A DNA stretch of 64,000 nt from Smittia aterrima (Eukaryota; Arthropoda; Insecta; Diptera; Chironomidae). Below, piece by piece: positions 42,901 to 54,466 of the stretch. Position numbers and translations under genes: made by a program. The first letter of the stretch is position 1, and each line of letters starts with the position of its first letter. The notes under the pieces are model-generated. The model was not told where the DNA came from. It saw only the letters and a program-made list of their open reading frames with translations, and ran no database searches. The stretch lies in contig CP093831.1 in the NCBI GenBank assembly GCA_033063855.1, positions 23,250,001-23,314,000 of the forward strand, given 5' to 3'.

Positions 42901-45900
42901 AGTCAATTCCTTTAGAAAACAAAATCACAAATGTCGACACAATGTACTACATCAAACAAGGATCATTCATGGTCGCCTATCTCGTGAAAGAAATTCAGAA
43001 CATCTCTTACAAAACGTTGACTTATTCTCCAAATTATCTGGAAGCTTTATCGACTTTACACAACAAAAAGATGGAAGCAGTTTTAAAATGCGATAATGTT
43101 GACTTGAAGTCGATTCTAAAAAAGATTCAACGAACTGAGGATGTCAATGAAAAACTTAAAATGTTATCGAGCATCACAGAACGTCAATGGAATCGCCATC
43201 GTGATAAATTATGTTTGCTACGAGATTCTTATCTAGAACAAATTATTTTGAACGATGACTCACAAGACAAATTTCTCAAGTTGGAAGAGATTAGCGACAA
43301 CAAGAAGTTCAGCGAATTACTTTTGAGTTGCATTTCTGATGTGAACAGCGATACTGAGGCCGAGCGTTTGTTACGACGTTGTCTGATGAACTCTGAAGAG
43401 CTTGAAAAGCTACAATTTCAAGAAGTTCGTCGTTGGATGAAGAAGCTGGAAATATACCGAAGAATATTGAAACTATTCGAAAGCGATGAGACTTGTTCTG
43501 AAGTATCTTTCGCGAAGGTGAAACATTTAGCACAAGAATCTCCAGGAATCATCGCAAATTATCTCATCAATTTAAATACGGACCTCAAACTTTGCCGTGA
43601 CTTTCTAAGCTGTCACTCGCTTGAAAAAACTGAGCTCAAAAAAGTTTTTGTCGATTCTCTCAACAATCGAAGTCTCAACAATCAACATAATTTGCTGTTT
43701 CAACTGATCGAAAGGTTTTGTGATAAAAAGGAGTTCTTTGACTTTGCACTTGGATTTATCAACAATTTGCCAGCAATCACAAACATTCTCAGCATCACCG
43801 ACGATAAGTCAAGCAATCGATATCAAAAGTTTTTAATTTCAACGAAAATTTTCGAGTGCATGGAATTCTGTGATGACTTGTGGTCACTTTCTTCTTATCC
43901 ACTGTGAGTATTTAGCTTTAATTTTATCGAAAATTAATTTAATAATTCTTTACGAATGTCAATTAGGATTATCCTCGAACAGCTTTTAATGAACTCAAAG
44001 ATTGACACGCTCAATAAAGCGATCAAAGCTATTCGACCATTGCTGATTGACCAGAAGAAATGCTTAACGTGCGGCGCGAAGAGCTTATCGAAAATGTATA
44101 AAATGGACGGTGGAAATGTATTCGATTTCAATGCTCATCATGATGAATTGCCAATTACTAATGAATGTCTCGATTTGTTACTTGGACTCTACGCTGCAAA
44201 GGTAAACTACCAAAATTCCAATTGGAATATTTCTTTATTCATTGTTCTCTTCTAAAGGCTCTCGACTTCCAAATTATCGAAGTTCATTCACTTCCTGCGA
44301 TGTCAGATGCCTCAAGCATTGATTCAACTCACGGGCTCTTTCAAATGCCAAAAGAAATACCAACCAAGGATAAGTGGATTCCAGATACAGAAACAAATCA
44401 TTGCATGTGCTGCAAGCGACAAAAATTCAGTTTACTCACAAGACGTCATCATTGTCGAAGATGCGGAAGAATTGTTTGCTCCAGTTGTTCGCCATACCGA
44501 ATTCCTCTGAAAGAAGTTTACAACGAAGTTGGAGTTCGAGTGTGTTTAGATTGTCACCAACTATTGAATCTAGAAAACCAACAAACTCAAGTCGCTGAGA
44601 AAGGAAATTCAGCCGAAGAAGCAATTGAATGGAAGTTGACAGCTGGATCATCGGATCAGATGGTTCGAGACAATTTCGAATACGAATACTCACCAAACGT
44701 TTTTCTCTGCATCGCAATTATTAGTCTGCACAGTCCCAATGATGAATTGGCTAAGTTTCTTCTCTTCCACTGTCATCGATTGCGAATTCTTCTTCATCCA
44801 ATTCGAGGCAAAAATAATCCGGAAGTCGATTTAATTCTCGTCTCAAAGATGCTCAAGTGTTTGGCAATGGCAGCTAAAATTCGTGGAGCTGATGGAGAAG
44901 CAACATCAATCATCGATCACGCCAACTTTTTCCTCAAAATAATTGAAAACGGTTGCGAAGCACTCACGCCACAGATTCCAATTGAACCGATAAACAGCGT
45001 TTCAATCCGATCGATTATTAACGATTTGATCAAAAGTGAGAATTGGGAAATGGCTTTGGAGCTTTCGGTCAAATGGGATCGCTCAGGAACGGCAGGAGTC
45101 TTCTCAGCTTGGGGTGTATCAGCAATCAGATCAGGTCAATATCAGTTTGCTAGAAACAAAATTTCGTTAGCTCTGCCGATTGTCCCAGGAAGTTCTCCTC
45201 AAGCCAACGAAAATTTCATGAAAATGTTGAATGGAAACTCGGCGGTTGATGAGAAGAGTTATCCATTGAGACATTTCAGATCTCTGCCGCTTCTTAACGA
45301 AGTTCTGGAATCGATTGAAACAACAGCAAGTAAGGTCGCCGTTCAAACACCATCCCGATCAAAACAATCGAAGAAGGAATCGCTAAAGAATGTTTTGAAT
45401 GTCATGGAAAATTTGAAAAACACTTGTGATGGCAATTACGGGAAACCAATCAAGAACACATCAGATAAATTTGAATGGCACTCGACTTTGATTAAAAATA
45501 CAACGTATTACGACGAAAGCATGTTCTACCTTCTGAATTACGGAGGCCACGTCGAGTTCCTTCTTTTCCTGATGAAAAATAATTTAGTTCACTCTGCACT
45601 TCGTTACACGATATCTCAGCGAGTGCCTCACGAGTTATTCATTCAACATGTTTTCGCGCCGATCGTCAAGACAGGGAGACTCGAGGAACTATTGTCGCTC
45701 TTACGAAAGATGGACGAGAACTTATTGATTTGGAAGGATTACTTAATCGCCGCTTGCAAACATTTGGAGCACAAACGAGCTTTCAATTGTCTTTATCACT
45801 TACAAATTTTGACTGGCGATTTGATTCGAGCAGCGATGACTTGCATCAAGTTTTATCTGAACGAATCAACAAGTTACTCAGATCTTCATTCAAAATCTCA

Positions 45901-46828
45901 TCATTTGGTCATGTAAGAGCAAAAACTTTAACTTCCTCTTCTTTTAAACTAATGAAATCTTTCACAGGGCGAAGCATCATCTTCAAAATGAACTTGAGAA
46001 ATCAACTGAATGGTCGAAAGTTGGTAAACACGAAAAACAAGGAAAAGGCGAGCTGAGCCTAATTTTGAAATGGGATCCTAAAACAATTAATGAGAAAATC
46101 AACATCATCGGACTTCAACTTGAAGCTGCTAAATATTTAGCTAAATGTGAAAACGATGGACTGCCGACCATCGGATTATTGACGAAGATCAGCATGGAAC
46201 GACCTAAACTTAACACGCTCTTCGGAAAGAATCAAGAAAAAGTTCAGGTTTCGATTTTGGTTTTGATTTGTGGATCGATCGACAGTGGATTTGGGATTTC
46301 TTATAAGTAAGATTTTAATTTTATTGCTTTCACTTTTATTCAATTTCTTTTTTCAACAGACTTATTCAACATTGCAATCTTAACTCATCGAAAATCTACA
46401 ACACATGCACACGATTCCTAGCCGGCGATCTTCAGCGTCTGATGGAGGTTGGGAAGTTAATCACGTCAATTAAAATGAATTCGAATGAACACAATAAAGT
46501 CGATCCTGATGTGATTAACAATTGCGATGAGTTGATAGCAATGGCAGTGGAGATTGCTTACAATAGACATCAATGCGAAGCGAAGAGTCACATTGATCAA
46601 CTCATTAAAATGATATCCAGTAAGAAAATCAAAGTACAATGCTACATCAAGTCGAATCAGTTGAAGACTGCATACATGATCAGCGCATCGCTGAACAATC
46701 TCGAAGAAATCAGGAGAATAATGAAGCAAGCGGAAATGACCAAACAGGAAAACGTTCGTCGACTGTGCGAGAGGAAACTCCAGCAGCGACCAACAATAAC
46801 TGAGGAACCAGGCCAAAGTGATATATAA
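39911..46828 (+). CDS. ZFYVE26: ZFYVE26 / spastizin homologue (FYVE domain)
   Basis: Eight exons (39911-39976, 40046-40403, 40462-41888, 41943-43903, 43967-44201, 44258-45912, 45968-46306, 46360-46828) join in frame to 2169 aa. The FYVE zinc finger lies at about 1386-1450: DKWIPDTETNHCMCCKRQ, then RRHHCRRCGRIVC and RVCLDCHQ, with the W-x-x-D, RRHHCRxCG and RVC hallmarks that bind PI3P. The flanks are long and alpha-helical, as in spastizin (human 2539 aa). Spastizin works with spatacsin and AP-5 in lysosome reformation and autophagy (family knowledge). An upstream exon boundary error cannot be excluded, but every junction is in phase. Confidence 0.93.
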
Positions 46829-47108
46829 ATGTGATTATTTCATTAGGAATTTGTCTTCTGTTAAAAAAAACTAGTTCTCTCTCAAATTTATTGAAAAAAA
46901 ATATAGAAAAATAAAAAAGACAATTCAATGTTATCAGCCTTTGCAGTTTCGATTTAGCTGCCAAGGTAGAGGCCACAATTCTTTTATCCTTTCAGTTAAC
47001 TTCTGCAACGAAGAATTTGAATCTAGAGAAATTGAGCGGTTCACAATCCTTTCGCAATCCAGTGACAGCTAATCTTTCAAACAAAGCGGACGCGAAAATT
47101 TTAAAACG

Positions 47109-48655
47109 ATGAATAAAAATAGAACTAAGTTTTCTGTCGGCGAAAAAGTATTCGCATCGACAAATCTAGCCCCTCATTGGCCTGCTAAGGTAAAAAGAAA
47201 CATTGATTTCAATCAACACAGCAAAATATTTCGAAAAAATGTTTTTTTCATATATTTTAGGTTATCAAGGTTGATCATGTTGGAAGCAAAATATACTACA
47301 TTATTTCATTCTACGGCAAAGACAAGTCTGAATGTTGTGAGGAATCATGGATCAAGCAGTTTAATACGGAGTCAGAGAAACTACATTCAAGAAATACGAG
47401 AAATAAGAAAGCATTCGTCGCAGCTCTTGAAGAAATGGCGAAAGATCAGAAGCCAATCAAAGTTTGCTCTTCTAACAAAGAAAACGAGCCATCATCCAGC
47501 AAGGAAACGAAGATAAAACGTGTGGCTCTTGCTGAAAAGACCAACAAATTTCCTCGGGACAATAAGAAAGTTGATCAAGGCAAATCTAAGGACAAAAAGA
47601 ATCCAGAACCGGCTATTCTTGATGAAAAGAAAAATCGTACAGCATTTGGTGACGTATCGAACCATGAGCGTATTTTTGATGACATACCAAAGAAGAAACA
47701 GCCAATTATGGTCAGCAAGCAAATCGTTGATTCATCAAAGATAGTTCAGAAAGAGAAAAAAATTGTTTTGGCTGACATACCTAAGAAGGATGAACAAATC
47801 TCGGCCAACCAACAAATCGATGTTCCTCTGAAAGTTTCCTCTGACATCTCGGCCAACCAAAAAATCGATGTTCCTTCAAAAGTTTCCATAAAAACAGAGA
47901 AAGCCAAAGTGAAGGACTATATTTCCGAACTCTCGAAAAAGATGGAAGTCAAATACATTTTGCTTCAAAAGCTTTTTGTTCTGGCAACACTTCACTGTAA
48001 AGAAATGGATCTTTCATCTGAAATGGAACAGTTCGACAAAATTTGTACTTTGATAGAGACGAAGTTAAATATTCCTGAAGGTCGCCAAAATGAGCCAAGA
48101 CGCAGAACCATTGCTGCGAAACCTGCAAAACCTGTGAAAGGGAATGAGAAAATCGAGGAAATGTACAAAAGTTTGAAGTCAGAAAACATTTTCATTGTCA
48201 AGAAATCTAAAATTCAAGGAAAGGGAGCATTCGCTATACGAGAAATCATGAAAGGCGAATTGATTGCAGTTTACGAGGGCGAAGTCATCACTAAGCATGA
48301 AGCAGATGCTCGCGAAATATTTTACAGAACCAAAAAAATGGCTGATTACATGTTTGCACTTCCATCAGCCGGTCTTATCGTTGATGCAACAGAAAAAGGA
48401 AATGATAGCAAATTCATAAATCATTGTTGCCAGGTAATTTAAGTTCTCTTTAAGTTTGCAAAAAACTAAAATTATGTCAATTTCCAGCCAAATGCAGACG
48501 TCAAATCATTTGATATCGATGGAGAAGAACGTCTCCTCTTCTTCACAAAGCGTCGAATCAAGAAAGATGATGAAATTACAATTGACTACAAATTCCCTGA
48601 TGAGAAGGTTGTATGCAAATGCGGAGCAATGAAATGTCGTCAGTACCTTAACTGA
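47109..48655 (+). CDS. PWWP + SET domain histone methyltransferase-like protein
   Basis: Exons 47109-47189, 47261-48433 and 48488-48655 give 473 aa. Residues about 7-70 resemble a PWWP/Tudor-type reader (FSVGEKVFAS, HWPAKVIKV, then YYIISFYG). A Lys-rich linker with a repeated SANQxIDVP motif follows. The SET domain starts near 335: KSKIQGKGAFAIREI, VYEGEVI, then FINHCCQPNADVK and DEITIDYKFP. It closes with a post-SET zinc cluster CKCGAMKCRQYLN. The Y-D-Y-K-F-P plus post-SET style resembles Set1/MLL enzymes, which methylate H3K4; NSD enzymes also pair PWWP with SET. The second residue of the usual NHS/C motif is conserved (N-H-C-C). Nuclear. Confidence 0.85.
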
Positions 48656-48979
48656 TTACCTTCTGATGTTACAAGTCTCTTAGTAATTATCGAAAAGTCT
48701 GAGTAGAGTTTTGATAACAATTTTCTATAATAATATTACAGACATTTTCTCCTTTCAACTCTTTCAAATGAAATTTGAATATTACAATTTAAAGGTACTT
48801 TAACAAAATATTTAAGCTTTGTAGATAAAAAGATTGTAAATTACCTTTCGAGCTATCAGTTCTCGAATAAACTCGATGTAAAAAAAGATATTTAAATACC
48901 AAAAGACAAAACAACTTTTGATTATTGAGAAATGTGATATATTTGTATTGAATGAAATAAATATTTTACAGAACAAGTT
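48656..48979. other. convergent 3' region, SET gene and RING copy 2
   Basis: AT-rich 3' sequence. Nothing coding seen. Confidence 0.45.
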
Positions 48980-49732
48980 CTATGGGAGATCCAAAAGATT
49001 TCCAACTTGTACTCTTGGTCGAGCAGCCGTGTAAATCATGTTTTCATCGTACAATGTGTCGTTTTGTAATTGCAGGGCGTTTATCATATCATTTCGCTCT
49101 CGAATCTCAAGTTTCGCTTGGTCCAACTCTCTTTCGGTGTTCCTGAAATTAAGCTATGAATATTTATTTGCATTACAAAGGTGATTCGTGACTTACGTTG
49201 ATAAGACTTTCTCCATTTCAAGGATTTCTTTCAAACCTTCATTCTCACGCTGCAGGTCGTGAACTAAATTGCGGTACATTTCAACTTCCCGATCACACTT
49301 GAAGCCAGTAGCGTTGCCATTAGATAACTTACGATGAGAGGAGTTGAGTGTAGTGCTGATTCGATCTATTTTCTTTCTATGAGAAATGTGTTTGTTATCA
49401 GTTTCAACACAAAATCAGTAAACTTACGAAATCTGACTCATTTGCTTTGATAATGCATCATTGGATGAAGAACAAGCAGCACCAGCAACATCGTCATCGT
49501 TTTCATTAGTGAAGAATAGTTGGAAGTGCTTAATTGAAGGCCGACGACACTGTGGACAATTTGATGAACTGAAAAATATTATTTTAGCAAAGAAAACTTT
49601 AAACGAATGAAAAACTCACTTCTTCAAAGCTTGAGCAAGGCACGGTAGGTGAAACACATGACCACAAGTTGTTGTGTGAACTGTTTCATCTTTGAGATTT
49701 AATTCGCCAAGGCAGATATTACAAACCGGCAT
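48980..49732 (-). CDS. TRAIP/NOPO-like RING finger protein, copy 2
   Basis: Exons (minus) 49732-49620, 49568-49428, 49376-49197 and 49142-48980 give 198 aa. The RING finger reads CNICLGELN, CGHVFHLPC and CPQCRRPS (C4, C7, C23, H25, H28, C31, C42, C45), followed by KHFQLFFTNEN. A coiled coil comes next (YRNLVHDLQRENEGLKEIL) and a short tail ending NLLDLP. It is diverged from copy 1, but the order after a ZAD gene is the same. E3 ligase activity inferred from the RING. Confidence 0.78.
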
Positions 49733-49868
49733 TTTCTTGACCAGAGTTGATAATGTAAACAATAACAAATAGAAGCAAAGCTTTTTTACAAGAGAAGGGC
49801 TATTCTCCGAAAAGAATATTTGAGAAAAGCGAACTGACCGTTGTTCATCAATTAAATGTATTTTTATT

Positions 49869-51003
49869 TTAATCTTTTTCATCATCAGAATCTTGACATT
49901 TTCGGCGTTTCGAGGATTTTTCATCCTTTTCAGATGACGAGGTTTCAGGGCAAAAACATTTTGTACTAACATGTTTCAGTAAGAAAGTGATCGGATTCTC
50001 GCTAAAGATTTTCTCTGTCTTTGTTTGAATTCGATAATATTTTCCGCATTTACTTTTGTGACCATCTACTCGAAGTATTGTACTGATGGCAGTTTCTCTG
50101 GCTCCATTATGCACTGATTGAGTAACTAACCATCCATCACGCAGGTTCATGACCTGTTTGATACATTTATAGAACACCGGCCACTTGGCAGATGTGGGCT
50201 GTCCTTGTCTTCCCAAGAAACCTCGTTCGTTGAAGTCGTAAATTAATTCAAAGTTTTCACGAGAGATTTCGACTTCCATTTGTGGATCTAATTGAGCAGT
50301 TGACTTATTTACTTTTTGATCTTTAGGTCGACTTAGACTCTTCTTGGATGGAGCTGGCAAGGAATCAAAGGAGTCATCGCTGAAATTATCATTAAAAGAA
50401 TCGTTTGACTCAATCTGTTCATTTTCAGGAATGTCTTCATCTTCAGGAATGTCTTGTGAGTGATATTCATCGTTAACTGTTTCTTTTCTAATCTCGTCTG
50501 CATCAATGAAAAATATTTCGCTATAATCTTCACAATTGTTGGCCAGCATAGTCTTGAGTTTCTCCTGTCGAGCAGTCGCGAGGTTTCGAAATTGTTTGTA
50601 GCTGCCAATAAAGTTGTAACAGTCTACGCAGAAGTATTGAGTGCTCGGTGAATATGCTACAGGTCTGTGAATCATTTCTTCCAATGTTTGTGCTGCCTTT
50701 CCTGGATTTAAAAGCGAAGCTTGACTGTGATCAATGACTTTGAAGCAGCAGCGGCAAAAGCTAACATTAGGAGTTGTTCTTCTGTTAGCTGTCATTACAG
50801 AAGGTGAATCATTTGTTGGTTCTTCCTTAATGAAGACTTCTGAAGAACTCAGAAACTCAGGAAGTTGACTCTAAAAAAATTTTTTTTATCAGGATCAGAT
50901 CGCGATCAATCAACTTCAAATTCAATTCTCTTATTACCAACGCTTTTGCTCTTTCGTCTATTATATTCTTAACGAGATTGCTTTTTCTTTTCTGTGAATT
51001 CAT
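49869..51003 (-). CDS. ZAD-domain protein with novel C-terminal domain, copy 3
   Basis: Exons (minus) 51003-50938 and 50870-49869 give 355 aa. The ZAD-like domain reads VSFCRCCFKVIDHSQASLLN, then YFCVDCYNFIGSYKQF. A D/E/S/N-rich linker precedes the shared C-terminal domain (FNERGFLGR, GARETAISTILRVDGHKSKC, DPITF replaced by NPITFLLKHVSTKCFC), ending RRKCQDSDDEKD. Closest to copy 2, including the FIKEEPT segment in the first part. Head-to-head with TBC1D7 and followed by RING copy 2. Confidence 0.82.
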
Positions 51004-51200
51004 TTTAAATTTAATAAATTTGCTCCGATGAATGTAAACAAATATTTTTGAATAAAAGTGGTTTTGGTCCGAAGTTGAAGTTGAGAAAAATTAAAAGCGA
51101 TCGTTGAAAAAGCGCAGTTCGAAACGTAAACAAACAAATTTCAATTTTTGCGATTAAAAACTTAGTTCTACAAGCTCGACAATACAAAATTAACTGAAAA
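51004..51200. promoter_or_regulatory. divergent promoter, ZAD copy 3 / TBC1D7
   Basis: 197 bp between starts. It carries GTGGTTTTGGTCCGAAGTTG, AAAAGCGATCG and GCGCAGTTCGAAACGTAAAC, the reverse complement of the block upstream of ZAD copies 1 and 2. Confidence 0.55.
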
Positions 51201-52235
51201 ATGGATGATACAAGAAACTTCAGATCCATCTATTATGAAAAAGTTGGTTGTCGCAGTGTCGAAGAGAAGAAAAGTTTAGAAATCTTACTCAAAGAAAATC
51301 CAGTCAATCTCCCTAAACTCCGGCAGTTTCTGAAGCTGTTCGCGATACCTACAATTCACAGATCGTTGCTTTATAATCTTGCTCTGGATGTTTATCCAAT
51401 TTACATGGAATCAAAAGAATTGTGAGCAGGAAAATTCTTGATTGAATGAAATTCAACTTTTGGATATTTCTAGTGTCATGAACCAAAAGAGAGAGATGTA
51501 TCAAGACCTCACCAGAGCTTTGGAAGTAATGAGATACGAAAAGACTCCGAGAAATCTTGTGCTTTACGCAATGTGGCTGCTTGAGAATCGTCAACTAATT
51601 AATTATAATTCAATTCAAGTAAGTCACTTGAAACGATTCACAAATCTTTTGATAAACATTGACTTTCTCCTTCTAGAAAGATTCCCCGTTTCCGTTGATT
51701 GCCGAGGTCATCATTGAAAGCCTTGAAGTGTCACCAGTCGAGTCATACTTTCTGTCGAGAAACTTTTACAGATTTTGTCAAGATATTATGAGAGATCTGC
51801 CAAAGCTCCGTGAACTCTCTGAACAAATCCTGGAAAAGGAAGATAGCGATTTGTACAAGTAAGAGTCTCCCTTATTTCTTTTCTTTAAAGGATTTTAATG
51901 TCATTATTTATTTTAGAAACTTGAAGTCCAAAAATATTCTGAACGAACTGCCATTTGATCGTTGGTATCCTTCAGTGTTTGCGTCAGTCGTCGACAATCT
52001 CTCCTTAATCAGAATCTTTGATCGCATCGCTGGTGGCTCGTACCAAATCGTTGTTTTCCTCTTCGTAGTCATCTGCTCTTTCTGTCGATACAATCTGAAG
52101 AAGGAGCTGACATCAGCAAGTGTCATTAAAATTATTGAGAACTATCCCGGCGATGACAGCGAAAGGTCGGAAGTCATTGTTAACAAGACAATCGATTTAT
52201 GGCACAAATTCATCGTTGTCAAGAATAGCAAATAA
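51201..52235 (+). CDS. TBC1D7: TBC1D7 homologue (TSC complex third subunit)
   Basis: Exons 51201-51421, 51474-51618, 51677-51858 and 51917-52235 give 288 aa against 293 in human. The N-terminus is highly diagnostic (RNFRSIYYEKVGCRSVEEKK, SLEILLKENPVN). The middle matches the TBC fold (LPFDRWYPSVFASVV, RIFDRIAGGSYQIVVFLFV), and the end reads TIDLWHKFIVV. The IxxDxxR and YxQ dual-finger residues typical of active TBC GAPs are not seen, as in TBC1D7. It binds TSC1-TSC2 and restrains mTORC1 (family knowledge). Divergent from ZAD copy 3. Confidence 0.93.
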
Positions 52236-52290
52236 GTTGTCCAGAAGTTTCTTACAATTGAGATAAAATAATAAAATCAGATGATCACTA

Positions 52291-52429
52291 AAAGTGTTTT
52301 TGGACCGAATTCGAAAAAAAGTTGGGATAGAATCTAATTGGAAAGCGCCGCGTAAAACGTAAACAATAAAATTTCATTTTTCGGGATCTAAAAATTATAA
52401 AAACTTGCAGTGCAAGAGTTTTCTGAGTG
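52291..52429 (+). promoter_or_regulatory. promoter region of ZAD-C2H2 gene 1
   Basis: It contains GTTTTTGGACCGAATTCG, AAGCGCCGCGTAAAACGTAAAC and AAAATTTCATTTTT, a degenerate relative of the block in the ZAD copy 1-3 promoters, so the whole ZAD group may share control. Confidence 0.4.
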
Positions 52430-54101
52430 ATGGAGAACCAAATATATATCAAGTCAGAGCCAGTGGATGAGGATGATCCAGTTTATTGTCGAAGTTGCTT
52501 CAAGCTAATGACGGAAAATGTAAAAGACCCGGAAACAGATTCGCTATTTAAATGGTTCGAAGAAATTATTCAAATGCCTATCAGGGAATCGAAGAATGCA
52601 TCAAATTTCTGCTTCGATTGCTCCGTGTCGATCGGGAGCTTCATTCAGTTCAAGAAACTCGCCGAGCTAAAGCAGAAAAAGTTTTACGAAATCATGGACG
52701 GCTTCTCGAACGACTTCAGTGAACTTTTCTTCATTAAGCTAAAGGCTGATCCACTGACTGTAATTATCAAAGAAGAATCTAACAACATGTCATTGATGAG
52801 AAGCGAGGAATTCGACGATAGTTCTCCTGAACCTCGCTCCAGCAAACGAGCAATTAAATATTCCTTAGAGGCAACTTCAAGTAAACAAATGACTTGCCCG
52901 ATTTGTACGAAGAACGTTTATGACGTCGTCGAACACTTGCGAATGTGTAATGGCAAGCAGTGCAACAAATGTTCTTTCAAAACTGTCGACACTGATGAAA
53001 TGGAACAACACAAACGAGAGCAGCACGGATCAAAGAAACCCAAGAAAGAAGTTGACATGTCAAAAAGGATGCAATGGGATAAGATTCGTATTAAGAATGA
53101 AGGTGCTGCTTTAAAAAAGTAGGAACTTAAAAGAACAAACGAAAACACTTTAACTAAAATTCAATATTTTTTAGGAAATTGACTTTCGCTTGCGACCAAT
53201 GTGGCAATGAGTTCAGCAACAAGGGATCAATCGTAGCACATGTCAATAGACACATAAAAGACAAGCCAATCAAATGCACTATCTGCCCATACTCGACTAA
53301 TTTTATAAAATATCTAAGAAATCATATGACGAGCAAGCATAATGCAAGGAAAGGTTCATTGAATGACATGAATGTCGCAAAAGGAACGGGTCCAGGTCGA
53401 TGTCACGATTGCAATAAGGATTACAAAAATCTGAAGTCTCACTATGATAGAATCCACGGAAAAGTTAAAAACTATCAATGTCAAGAATGTGGAAGCGAAT
53501 ATTACAGCAGACACGATTTTCTGTAAGTTCAAAGCTTAGAAATGTCATTTTAAAATCTAATTAATGTTTTCTCTTTGATATAGTTCACACATGCAACATA
53601 GACACAAGAATCGATTAACTGAGAGAGAACTCAACAAGTTTATCTGCGAAATCTGTGGAAAAGGTTTTGGGCGAAAGCAACTTTATGATCTTCATCAACG
53701 AACGCATTTGTCACTCGATTTTCAATGTGATTTATGTGACAGGAAATTCGCCATGAAATCAAGAGTTGCAGAACACATCAAGTGGTAAGTTAAAAACTTT
53801 ATTCTTCATGTCAATCATCTGAAGTTTTGTATTTAAATTTTGCAGTTCTCATTTAAAAATAATGGACAAAGAATGCGACGTTTGTGGAAAACGATTCTTC
53901 AACACAGCAAAGCTAAATCTTCACTACAACGTCCATGCTGGTATCAAGTTCCATTGCTTCGTAGATGGTTGCAGAGCTTCACGATCTCGAAGAGATGCCA
54001 TGGTCTATCACATGAAGAACGATCATAAATTATGTACCAGCGAACGAGAAGAATACTTGGAAAAACTCAACGCAGTCTGGGCACAATTGAAAAAGAGATA
54101 A
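52430..54101 (+). CDS. ZAD-C2H2 zinc finger protein 1
   Basis: Exons 52430-53118, 53175-53522, 53584-53784 and 53846-54101 give 497 aa. An N-terminal ZAD domain (YCRSCFKLMTENVKDPET, then NFCFDCSVSIGSFIQFKK) is followed by an IKEEESNN-type linker and about eight C2H2 or partial fingers (FACDQCGNEF, IKCTICPYS, YQCQECGSEYYSRHDF, FICEICGKGFGRKQLY, FQCDLCDRKFAMK, CDVCGKRFF). This is a typical insect nuclear transcription factor family. Nearly identical to the next gene over the first 160 residues. Confidence 0.9.
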
Positions 54102-54466
54102 ATCAATTTGTATCGAATAAATAAAGTTAATATCATTTTAATCAAAAGAATTTATAGCTTAGACCTCTTCTTAAAAAAAGAGAACCCGAAGGCTCGTTAA
54201 TTTGAATAACTGAATTCTCAATTTCAAATTTGGTTTGAGTTGTAACTTTATCACAACTTGAAAATAGAAAAACAAATTTTCATTTTTTCGCGAATACTTA
54301 AGCAGAAATAACTAACTAGTGAAACAAAACAACGTTCAGCAACAGTGTTAGCGGAGCGAGAAGAAGGTTCGTCGAGTAAAGGCTTAAGGAGCTCGAATTT
54401 AATAACAAAACGGTAAAATTTCTTCTTCTCTAAATTAGATTACGATAAATATTCGTAAATTGAACC
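54102..54466. other. intergenic between the tandem ZAD-C2H2 genes
   Basis: AATAAATAAA at about 54116 ends gene 1. The rest is AT-rich 5' flank of gene 2 and lacks the promoter block present upstream of gene 1. No gene seen. Confidence 0.45.
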
